The notes beneath the pieces are model-generated. The model ran no database searches. It had not been told where the DNA came from and saw nothing but the letters and a program-made list of their open reading frames with translations. Positions 17,603 to 26,712 of a DNA stretch of 64,000 bases are shown here, one piece after another. Source of the stretch: Tubulanus polymorphus (lineage: Eukaryota > Nemertea > Palaeonemertea > Tubulaniformes > Tubulanidae); the NCBI RefSeq assembly GCF_964204645.1, contig NC_134027.1:15612485-15676484 (forward strand). The letters run 5' to 3'. Within the stretch, counting starts at the first letter, position 1, and each line of letters opens with the position of its first letter. The position numbers were made by a program, and so were the translations under genes.

Positions 17603-18256
17603 TTAACATTCAACGTATTTTTCATTATATGTTGAATTCCATAATTCAACAAATGTCTTTGCTTTATCCAGTTGATCTAAATATAACTGTAAATCTAGTT
17701 TGTTAGATTTAATTATGTTTTCCTTCTTTTCTAAAGGTCTTAAATTCTTCCAACCCCAAATAAGTTTTTTATTGTATTCATCATTCATGTTAAATTTAGA
17801 AATCGGCAACAAATGATCAATATCAAAGTATTCACCATATTTATCTATATTCATTTTATCATCGAATTGATATATTATCCATGATATAAAAAATTCATCT
17901 GAACAACCCAATAAATTAGATAGTGTTTCTGAATGCGTTTCTTTGTTGAATAATTGTGTTAATCTAGATCTTAAACATTGTTTCAATCTAAAATTAAGAT
18001 CTGTTTGATATCTTTCTCTTTTATATTCTGTCATATAATCATTATAAGCTTCTCTATTATCTTCTCGATATTGTTTGGTATATAGTTTAGTACAAGTTTT
18101 ACAGCAATATTGAAAACCATCTTTGCTAATCTTACGCTTATTAAATTCTGTTAAAGCTAATTTATCTAATTCACATTTAGAACACTTCTTGTAGTATATA
18201 TTTATGACGCCAGTGTTATTTGTAATATTGATAGTTTGTGGTTGTTCTGGTTCCAT
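17603..18256 (-). CDS. HNH endonuclease with N-terminal zinc ribbon (217 aa)
   Basis: Residues 25-55 hold two Cys pairs (CSKC and CKTC) around a FNKRKISKDG segment, a zinc ribbon common in viral HNH nucleases. The HNH core has FDIDHLLPISKF (~143-154), WKNLRPLEKKENIIKSNK (~169-186) with the catalytic His and two Asn. Such enzymes nick or cut DNA and are often homing-type or replication/packaging nucleases in large DNA viruses. It replaces, at the same right-terminal place and orientation, the 108-aa gene of copy B. Codon use is as AT-rich as the rest of the element, so it is not a recent host gene. Start ATG follows a T-rich tract in minus-strand sense (TTTATT). Confidence 0.85.
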   Translation of the reverse strand: MEPEQPQTINITNNTGVINIYYKKCSKCELDKLALTEFNKRKISKDGFQYCCKTCTKLYTKQYREDNREAYNDYMTEYKRERYQTDLNFRLKQCLRSRLTQLFNKETHSETLSNLLGCSDEFFISWIIYQFDDKMNIDKYGEYFDIDHLLPISKFNMNDEYNKKLIWGWKNLRPLEKKENIIKSNKLDLQLYLDQLDKAKTFVELWNSTYNEKYVEC

Positions 18257-18461
18257 TTATTATACATATTTTTTTACTAAATTGATTTTAGAAGTTCAAT
18301 GATTTATATCATGTATTATTTCAATCACACTTTACTAACACTTTTAATGTTTAAAAATCTAACTCATACAAATATGAATATTGAAGTAATGTTGTAAATA
18401 TATACTTTTATATTGAATAATCTGTCAATTTAAATGTTATTCATGTACATGATTATTTTAA
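18257..18461. other. AT-rich terminal sequence of copy A
   Basis: No ORF. Similar in parts (AAATTGATTTT, GTTATTCATGTA) to the plus-strand region 44040-44220 read in reverse, which borders the C mosaic. Probably the terminal region of this Polinton lineage. Confidence 0.4.
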
Positions 18462-18873
18462 GAGTAATAGGGGTAATGGGCTTTCAGGTTAAAGGTTGAA
18501 TGGTCGAGTTCATTAAAAACAAATATTAAAAGTAATTTAAAACTATAATATATTTTCATAACCGTGTGTATTTCAGTTGAATAATAGAATAATTATTATT
18601 ATTAAAATATATTTGATTATATGAATTTGTGTATTGTAAATAAATCAATTGGTCGCGGAGCGGAGCGGTAGCGAAGTGGAGCGACCAATTGATTTAATAC
18701 AATATGCTTTTAAAATTAAAATTATTAATATCTTAGAATGAATATTTAGTTATAATATAAAATACACACGGTTATGAAAATATATTATAGTTTTAAATTA
18801 CTTTTAATGTTTTGTTTTTTAATGAGCTCGACCCTTCGACCTTTGGCCTGAAAGCCCATTACCCCTATTACTC
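18462..18873. repeat. Foldback: ~410-bp imperfect palindrome
   Basis: The left arm begins AGTAATAGGGGTAATGGGCT and runs to ~18650; the right arm is its reverse complement, ending AGCCCATTACCCCTATTACT. The centre is AATTGGTCGC ... GCGACCAATT around a GC-rich core of GGAGCGGAGCGG type. Arms differ by scattered substitutions. Could be a foldback transposon, or two Polinton terminal repeats joined head to head. Confidence 0.8.
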
Positions 18874-18892
18874 CTCGCCTATCAGATAGGAA

Positions 18893-20684
18893 TACATGTG
18901 CCTGCAAAAGACAGCAACGTACAACTATTAGCCGATAGGCTGCACGCAGAAGGGGCTCTAACCAATACAAGACCCAGAGAACATGTGTCGTTTCTAGTAT
19001 GTGACATCAATGATAAAGCCTGTATGTGACAAATGTGCGAGGCAAAGACTTCCCCCACTACCGCTGAATTTAGATAAGGAAAAGAAGGTATCTTATTCAC
19101 AGTGGGTAACAGCAGAGAAAGATATAGGATCGGAGCGAGAAAAACGACCAATAAAAGTAACGGTCAAAGAAGAGAGGATGGACTCGTTGTTCGACATGTA
19201 TGATAAATATGAAACTGACCTGAAGCCAAGGTTTACAACCCACATATTTAAGATTAGTCATCAATTTCATTCTCTCCGAGAATTAAAACAGAATCTAGAC
19301 ATAAATGAACTTGTTGTTCACATGGACTTTTCCGAAAACTACAGCTGTTTTAATTCTACAGAGATTCAGAGCACGCACTTCGGTGGATCGCACGCACAGG
19401 CATCCCTGCACACTGGAGTCATGTATACCAAAGAGGGCCACCCGTCATTTTGTAGTATATCGTCGAATACCCGTCATGACCCATCTGGTGTTTGGGCCCA
19501 CGTTCGCCCTGTACTTGTGGATGCAATGAAGATAAATCATGATCTTAATACCGTTCATTTCATTACCGACGGGCCCACGACGCAGTACAGAAGTAAATCC
19601 AATTTTTTCCTAGCCTCTGATATTCCACAAAGGTTAGGCTTCATCAAAACAACGTGGAACTTTTTGGAAGCAGGCCACGGAAAGGGGGGCGGCTGATGGG
19701 ATAGGTGGTTCCGTCAAACGTTTGGCTGATCGTTTAATTGCTGAAGGAATGGATATTCCGAATCCTAGATTGATGTACACCGCCCTGGTCTCAAGAAAGT
19801 CAGATATCAAATACTACTACATCGAGCACGAAGATATAACAGCATTTGACAACAGGATCCCTCAGAATATCATGACTATCAAGGGAACAATGAAGATACA
19901 TCAGGTAGGCCCTAATGTACTACAGAGTATTATCTAAACATAGGCAAAAGCCATGTATACGTCCAGGATAATATTTTTCATTCATTTTCATTTTCAGTTG
20001 CTCTTTGACGATCAAATTACTGTCCGACATCGTCCGTTTAGTTGCTTTTGTAAGAAACCAGAATTCTGTAAATGTTTTGGGTTACAATCATCAAACCTCC
20101 AACCAGCTATAGATAGAGCAACAAATACATATACAGGTAGGGAAACCAGTAAAACTTTTATTTAGTAAATAATCGATGGCGATAGCCTCTCATGGCAATC
20201 AAGGTTTTGTGGTCACGTCAGCCGACATCACCGGAACCTAATGGGTTACATTGACAATATCAGGCTGTCGTTGCAATGAAAAAGTTCTTAACTGAACTTA
20301 ATTGTACTGTACCTTCTATATTTTTGGCATTAAAATACTTAATTAATTATGATCATATTTCGTTTTACAGATGAACTTCATACATGTGTTCTTCAACCTG
20401 TATCAACAAGTGATGAAAACCTCAAAGGAAAGTGGGTCGTGGTATTGTATGATGGTCAACCATATCCCGGAATTATAACTGACTTCGATGAGGACTCCGT
20501 TGAAATTAAATCAATGAGCCGCATAGGTCAAAACAGATTTTTCTGGCTTATGAGAGACTATATTATATGGTATGACTATGAAGCCATCCTATCTCTCATA
20601 CCGCCCCCAACAAATGTTACCTCCCGACATGTTGAGATTGAAAAAAACGTGTGGGAATATATTGCCAATAGGTTAGGCATGTAA
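18893..20684 (+). pseudogene. Spliced gene of an uncharacterised transposase-like family, frameshifted
   Basis: The coding trace starts near 18893 (KDSNVQLLADRL) and is frameshifted near 19025. A 230-codon block contains VHMDFSENYS, THFGGSHAQASLHTG and FITDGPTTQYRSK. A second shift in a G-run near 19690 precedes GIGGSVKRLADRLIAEGMD. A GT donor at ~19903 and an AG acceptor at ~19997 bound an intron; exon 3 runs to ~20135 with CFCKKPEFCKCFG, and exon 4 (~20371-20684) ends in IANRLGM. The DFSENY ... DGPTTQYR pattern occurs in many unnamed invertebrate proteins that I suspect derive from a DDE transposase. Not Polinton-derived: GC content and introns differ. Confidence 0.55.
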
Positions 20685-20791
20685 CATTCCGCCTGATCAC
20701 TTGGGTCAGTTCAAGGTATTTACATTTCACGACATGTATTTGCGTTATTAGTTGATAGATTCCGAATTTTTGACGCCGTAAAAACCATTTA
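20685..20791. other. 3' flank of broken gene
   Basis: Non-coding; no feature recognised. Confidence 0.4.
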
Positions 20792-21558
20792 CAGTAGACT
20801 CCTCCCAACTCGAATCCTATTAAGTCAGCATATCAGCATATGTTGAAATTTTTTTTCTGTCTCCTATGTTAAACCATACATTTGAATTCACTCTACTCGA
20901 AATAGCTTTGTTCAACTCGAACTATTTTCTAACAAAATACGTTAAAACTCCTCTCAACTCGAATATCTGACCGACTTCCCGGCAGCAAACACGAAGTTTC
21001 GAATAAAAACATGCATGTATTTACTGCTTTAATTAGTAGGCTACCAGTAGTAATACGTGTAGTAGAAGATTCACGCTACGCATAAAGACAATACATCGCT
21101 CGCGGAGACATTCAGTCATTCAGTACGTACACAATCTCCAACAGGGCTAGCGATCCAAAAACCCGAAAATTAACAGCCCGTTGCCCGTTACACATGTTTA
21201 TTGATTATCTATCAATGAATGTTAGCATCGTTACGTTAGTTTCGTCTACTTTTTTTGAGCCAAAAAAAGTTCACAGTAAAATGATTCAAGCCGCATTTCA
21301 TGATCGTTCCTTTTTCTTCACACCAAGTAAGTTCTTTGGAGGTAAAAAGAGACTAAACAAGCTTTGCTTCAACGGAATTAATTTTTATTCAGCATCAAAT
21401 TGTCAAACAAGCCATGTAGGATCGATACTGAATCGTTTATTGAGGTTTAATTTCTTAATAATTTTTGGGCAATTTCGTCAAAAACCCCAACTCGAATTCC
21501 GCTTAACTAGTTGATTTTTTCCTGGTCCCAATGAATTCGAGTTGAGCAGAGTCTACTG
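20792..21558. mobile_element. Tc1/mariner (pogo/Tigger)-like MITE, 767 bp
   Basis: Terminal inverted repeats CAGTAGACTC...AACTCGAA at the left and TTCGAGTTGAGCAGAGTCTA at the right, flanked by TA on both sides (the mariner target duplication). The interior has no transposase; short ORFs inside are not protein-like. Confidence 0.75.
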
Positions 21559-21682
21559 TAGTACCCCTTTAATAACGCATACTAATATCATTTATAATGA
21601 TATGATTATGGTACTCGAGTCGAGTGCTCATCGCGATGAGCACTTCGTTGTGAATATTGGTATTTTGAAAAGAAAAAAATTA

Positions 21683-21851
21683 CCGTGGAACCTCGTTACA
21701 ACTCCACAGGACCGAAAGTCTGTCCGTTATAACCGATAGTTCGTTATATCCAGTATGAAATTAATCAAATTGTCTTATTTGGGGCACAACTGTATATTTG
21801 TTATATCTGATGAATCCGTTGTATCATATTCGTTATAACGAGGTTCCACTA
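21683..21851. mobile_element. Short MITE with GTGGAACCTCGTTA inverted repeats
   Basis: The left end CCGTGGAACCTCGTTACAAC and the right end GTTATAACGAGGTTCCAC are reverse complements with few mismatches, next to TA. Matches the Tigger-type CAGTGGAACCTCGTTATAAC terminus. Non-coding. Confidence 0.75.
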
Positions 21852-22623
21852 ATTAAACAATTGTGAATTTTGGCGTTCATTTTGTATTCAAATATGTTTC
21901 ATGTCACGTTCAAATATGTTATATTTTCTATTTTATCAACGTTCGTGTCTTTTTCACAATGAATTTTGTCTGAATAGACCGGTTGCCGGCCAATTCAATT
22001 ATACAACGCTACTGTGGCAATCGTGGATTCCACTAATGGCACGCAAGGATCCAGCAGGTGTCGCTAGTAGTCACTGGTCGGTCTAGCATTCAATTTCATC
22101 TATATTTCAGTTATAGTTGAATGAACTTTTCTCTTAAATTAATTAATCATTTATGAAAACCATACTCACCTAGTAGAAAAATAAATGTTATGTATTTTGA
22201 CGGGTCATGTGATGATATAACTGGTGTTGCAGCTCGATATATCTCAAATTCAATATAGCTTTATTGATCCTTATTTTGATAATATCGGGTAATTCTTTTT
22301 CAAAGCGTCAATAAAGTTAGTTTTCATGTTTTTCAACTGCCCAGTAATTATACTCGACCATTTTTTTCTTACAAGGGTTTGACTGCCTCCAGCATTTGTA
22401 TTGAAGGAAGCTAGCAGAGGCTGACATGTGAGGATGCCCGGTGTGTTTCGAGTCCTGGAATTTCAAGGGATGTATTATATATTGTCGTCAGTTTCTAAAC
22501 ATTTTCTTGAAATGTGTTGTATTGTGTTATCATAGATTAAAACTCGTTTTTACTGTTAAATGATGCTTTTTCTCTAGTTTATCTTGAGTCAGGGATTCGG
22601 CAAACAATCTGAAGTTGAATATT
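21852..22623. other. Host non-coding DNA
   Basis: No gene or RNA recognised. At 22257-22285 a short TTTATTGATCCTTATT segment also occurs at 24462-24482, a shared dispersed-repeat tail. Confidence 0.4.
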
Positions 22624-23027
22624 CAGTCATCTACGTCACGAACTAATCATTTACGTCACATCAAATCATCTACGTCACTATCGATATTTTCATAAAAATA
22701 ATTGTTTACAATAAAAGTACAACAGCCATTCACGGTGGTTAGTCGAAATCTGTGCTAATGAAAAGACTTTGAATGATGAATTGGATTTAATGGATTATTG
22801 GCCGTTTTGCAAATTCATATGAAATGTTGTATTTTGGACTCCAGAACATGTATTATTTTGTAAGACATCTAAAAAAACCTGTTGAAACTCAAGCCCATTG
22901 GCCAAAATCCACCAGTTACATAGCATTTCTTTTAAACTTACGTGTAACATGATGAATTTTAAGATTTGTTACACAATTCTGAATTTAAAGTGTTTCACCA
23001 GTAACATAGAAGGTCGTGACGTAGATG
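22624..23027. mobile_element. Probable MITE with 16-bp perfect inverted repeats
   Basis: GTCATCTACGTCACGA at 22624-22639 and its exact reverse complement TCGTGACGTAGATGAC at ~23012-23027 enclose ~370 bp of non-coding AT-rich DNA. Further CATCTACGTCAC copies lie just inside. Boundaries and target duplication uncertain. Confidence 0.55.
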
Positions 23028-25551
23028 ACCTTACATCGTGACGTCATTAATTGGTGACGTCATAGTGGGCACCGGCTATTCAAAACATCGTGCCAAATAT
23101 CATTCCAATGATGCAGGTCATCATTAGTTTCAATTTTATTAAGTACTTAATGAGAATATTTAACTTGACAAATCAACAAGTGCAACTGTCATTTTCATGT
23201 GTTACTGTAGAATGACCCACGGACTAAATTAATAAAATGTAGAAAATTCAATATTTCTCTCTAAAATTACTCTAAATGTTATTTTTTGTTGATAAGATGC
23301 ATAAATTTTGGTCAATTTTAACCTTAAGAATATGAAACAAGAATAATATCTGCATTGGCATCGATGTCAGTCCATGTTAAAGTTAGAATGGTCGCCTATC
23401 CAATTCTGCGCCACCTGCATTCGCAGTCAGAATAGGACAGGTTTAAACCGTCCGCCATCTTCCGCAGAACTTACGGATCCAATCATATTTCAGTATTTCA
23501 TCACGTGAACAATGTAACACGGCCGCCTCCAGAGTGTCTCGATTTACGTCCCATGGACCTCTTAAAAGTCGATTTTTAACATCAATGAAGAAAGAAACTC
23601 GACCAAAACTATCAGTAACGCCTTTTGTGAGAACCTGTACCTCGTGACCTCGAAAATATCGATATACATCTCAGGATATCTTCGTTACAGCGCCGTCAAA
23701 ATCTACCCTGCTCGAAGGTATGGTCGTCAATCGACAACAAGAACGAACTTGAGATGGAAAAACCAATCTCTACTGACTGACAGTGACATAGATAACTGAA
23801 CTAGCGATGCTGCTGAGGCCACGACACCGGCAATTGGTTTTTTGACGCCTTATAAAACGTTACCATTATGAAACCTAAACAATGTTAACCATTCAGCGTC
23901 ATTTTACAAACGAAAGCCGTAAATCGATGTGCAAAACGTCACAGGTCTATGTGTACACAAACAAGCTATCTGGCAAAATATTATTGACATAGATGTAGAA
24001 TGGCTTCCTGTGATTATATAATGACCTATATTTGAACGTCGAAATGTTATATTGCATTGAATATCATTAGAAGACGTATTGTAATAGTAAAGGATGTATG
24101 ATTATATCAGAAGCGGCAGGCATAAATAGAAATGATAAGTAAATCGGATTATTCGGTTAAATGGCGGATGTATACACGATTTGGAAGACTGATATAAAAG
24201 TCAGACCCTGACGTGGGCATGCCGGTGGAATGACGAAGCTATCTACGATGTGTGTAGGGCCGGCGTGAATTTCATCAGCGGCTACAAGCGGTCAATATGA
24301 AAATGTGTAAACATATAATTTCAATATTCAAACATTTTAGAAAATATGTTTGATATTAGGAGTATGCAGGTTTCGTGAGATTAGCAATTTATAATAGCAT
24401 AGCTATCATATACGGCTCCGCGTCCTCTGATGGCATGTGTATTAGGTGACAATTCAATTCAATTCTTTATTGATCCTTATTACATTGAAATTTCGGGATA
24501 AAATTCCCAAATTCAATAAATGAAAATTTTAAAATAAAATAATACAACATACATGACAGACAGGTAATTCATACAGAACAACATAAGCATGTTATTTTAA
24601 ATGACAATGTCTACTTCAACCCACCCAGACTCTAGGATATCGAGTGACAGCCAAACCCGTGGCCCGGGGTGGCTAGGCCACACGATATGCTCGAAGTCAT
24701 GATGAAGCAGACATCAGAAGAGCTCGTTCTTCAACCATGGAGGCAATGAAGTTGCAGACCAGCTTAGAGGCATAAGTAAATGAAGGCGGTCGCAAGTTCG
24801 CGATCAATTATTGAGAATTTTCAATAAAAAAATTTAAACCACAGAGTAGAAGACCCGCTGTATCATCTACCCAATCGCCAAATCTCATCATTCCCCAAAT
24901 TTCTTAAAACTTCGATTTCAAATTTGCAATTCCACATTAGCTTAGCCCAGAAATTATACATTTTTTCGCAGGCGTCAAATAATTTTCTAAAATTAATTTT
25001 CTTGTTTCACTTAAGATGATTGATTGATTATTCTGAATGTGACACTGGACATTAGCAGTCATTTTCAATGTGGTGAAAATATTATACAAGACACTCGACA
25101 TGACAGGTCCGTAACTTCACTTACTTCACTTCAATGTTTTTTAAAACTTGTGAACAGTAAATGAATACTTATTTACAAATATTCTGTTGATTGTCCATTG
25201 AATCTGTTCATTGTCCCAACTCAGAGAGCTCAACATGCACAGAATGAATTGTTGTTGTTTCATGGTAAGTTTAATAAACGGATGAAACATGGAATTGAAA
25301 AGTCAATCCAGGTTTGATTGTTGGTATATCTATAGTGATTTAATTTCAGAAAGTATCGTCAATCACGAATCAAAGAGATCCAGCACTAATTGTCATGAAA
25401 TGAGATTCCAAATAAAGGTGAAACTCCTAGATTCTGATACAGAGATGAGGTTTAAAGAGCTGGAATTTATGAATTACTACACGAGCGAGCATGCAATTGG
25501 AATTAGGCCTACTTTCTGGTCAAGACTTGGTCTTTGTGATTCGAGTTAAAG
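23028..25551. other. Host non-coding DNA
   Basis: Read on both strands: only short, non-protein-like ORFs. At 24447-24545 there is a dispersed-repeat end with an AATTCAATTCAATTC tract followed by TTTATTGATCCTTATT and TTTCGGGATAAAATTCCC (AAAATTCCC/GGGATAAA), like the 3' tail of a SINE or LINE in reverse. Nothing else recognised. Confidence 0.4.
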
Positions 25552-26163
25552 GGGAACTGCAGTGAAAATTTTTTGTATCTAAATGTGTTAGAAAACTTTA
25601 TAAATACATTTTCAAAACAGCAGAAAAACATTTCATCTAATACTTTATCCAAAAGGAGGGTTTTGTAGAGTGCCTGGCCGCCGCCATTTTCTGCACGTAG
25701 CAGACGCTTTTCTCTCGGCTGTGACGTATTTCGGCCCACTGTGATGCGTGTTACTGCTGCTATTCATAGTGTTTTCGCCAATAATAGTTCTAAACTGCAG
25801 CATAATGCCACATCAGCAATTATTTGGATATGTTTCACACAGTGAGTGGATAAATAAAAGTAAAGACCCCACTGGCAGGAGTATTTTAATCGCAATTTTC
25901 AACTGAGATCTTCAATGAGTGTATCTACTTGTGTACACACTGGAGTGTTTGATGGGTCGGGAAACGTCATCAATGTTTACATGCCTCACTTTGGAATTTA
26001 AATATGGCGGCTCTCATCTGCAGTGAATTCTGCTGATAGCAGTATCAAAATCGTTGTAAACAAGTTAATTAGGAAGAATTGGGAATTTAAACGAGCATTA
26101 TGCATAACAACAACAATAGTAGAAATGAATGGCCAATTATAATTTTTTGACTGCAGTTCCTAC
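25552..26163. mobile_element. MITE-like repeat, ~610 bp
   Basis: The left end GGGGAACTGCAGTGAAAATT and the right end AATTTTTTGACTGCAGTTCC form an inverted repeat of ~20 bp. The interior is non-coding with CpG-bearing GCCGCCATTTT motifs. No transposase. Confidence 0.6.
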
Positions 26164-26236
26164 AGCAGCATCCTGGCGACAATTATATTTATCTTTTTTG
26201 TAGCTCCCAAAAACATGATTATTTTAAATCAAATTA

Positions 26237-26520
26237 ATTTTCTGTGTGAAAAAATCACACAGAAAAATAATCTATATTTATATTTATCATTTTCCTCGAC
26301 GGTGGCCATTTTACTGTGTGAAAAAATCACACAGAAAAATAATTTATATTTATATTTATCATTTTTCTCGATGGCGGCCATTTTTCTGTGTCAAAAAATC
26401 ACACAGAAAAATAATTTATATTTATATTTATCATTTTTCTCGATGGTGGCCATTATATATAAATATAAATATAAATTATTTTTCTGTGTGATTTCTACAC
26501 ACAGAAAAATGGCCGCCATC
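26237..26520. repeat. 72-bp tandem repeat with internal palindromes, plus inverted partial copy
   Basis: Three direct units of ~72 bp each contain CTGTGTGA AAAAA TCACACAG (a hairpin), AATAATTTATATTTATATTT and TGGTGGCCATT. After the third unit the same sequence continues in inverted orientation (26454-26520). The unit ORFs (YLSFSSTVA type) are a by-product. Located ~100 bp left of copy B. Confidence 0.85.
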
Positions 26521-26613
26521 ATGCAGTCCCACGTAACATTGCACAACGGGTCGATGTTGGTAAGCATAATTGGCCCAATGATGGTTACCAATGTCGGACC
26601 AACATTGGACTTA

Positions 26614-26619
26614 CTCATC
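26614..26619. repeat. Target-site duplication CTCATC (left)
   Basis: Directly abuts the left terminal inverted repeat of copy B and is repeated at 43796-43801; 6 bp is the Polinton norm. Confidence 0.85.
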
Positions 26620-26712
26620 GGTAATTGGAAGATGTGGGTTTCAGATCAGAGTACTAGAGTACTAGACACCACTCATCACCACGAGTAATTTTTTTTCCTT
26701 ATAAATGGGAGA
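26620..26712 (+). repeat. Copy B left terminal inverted repeat (93 bp)
   Basis: Begins GGTAATTGGAAGATGTGGGT (right copy begins AG, the usual Polinton terminus) and reads through AGTACTAGAGTACTAGACAC to the start codon of PolB. Matches 43703-43795 inverted with only a few mismatches. It contains a T8 run and TAAATG, so each element end carries a promoter-like start. Confidence 0.92.
26689..26707 (+). promoter_or_regulatory. T8 + TAAATG element in left inverted repeat (PolB)
   Basis: TTTTTTTTCCTTATAAATG within the terminal repeat; mirrored at 43708-43728 for the right-end gene. Confidence 0.65.

Larger units (their letters stand above)
1..18461. mobile_element. Polinton/Maverick copy A (left end outside window)
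   Basis: Carries the Polinton hallmark set: penton-type minor capsid, major capsid protein, packaging ATPase and rve integrase with chromodomain, plus small membrane-protein genes that recur in copies B and C. The capsid block is on the plus strand as in copy B. The integrase/ATPase/small-gene block is on the minus strand in a different order (HNH, 41392-type, 41930-type, integrase, ATPase). PolB is not in the window and would lie to the left. The right boundary is uncertain: no copy-B-type inverted repeat follows the HNH gene, and the last element-like sequence runs into the foldback repeat at 18462. A Bel/Pao retrotransposon is inserted at 9009-15311. Confidence 0.85.

Noticed and set aside
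1-18256. Virophage or NCLDV fragment instead of Polinton
   Set aside because: Chromodomain integrase, protein-primed PolB type in the sister copy, 6-bp duplication and gene set fit Polintons better.
22620-23060. Cluster of TGACGTCA-like CRE sites as regulatory element
   Set aside because: The motifs belong to inverted repeats of a MITE-like unit and no gene is adjacent.
26215-26688. 157-codon ORF left of copy B
   Set aside because: It is generated by the 72-bp tandem repeats and runs across the Polinton terminus.
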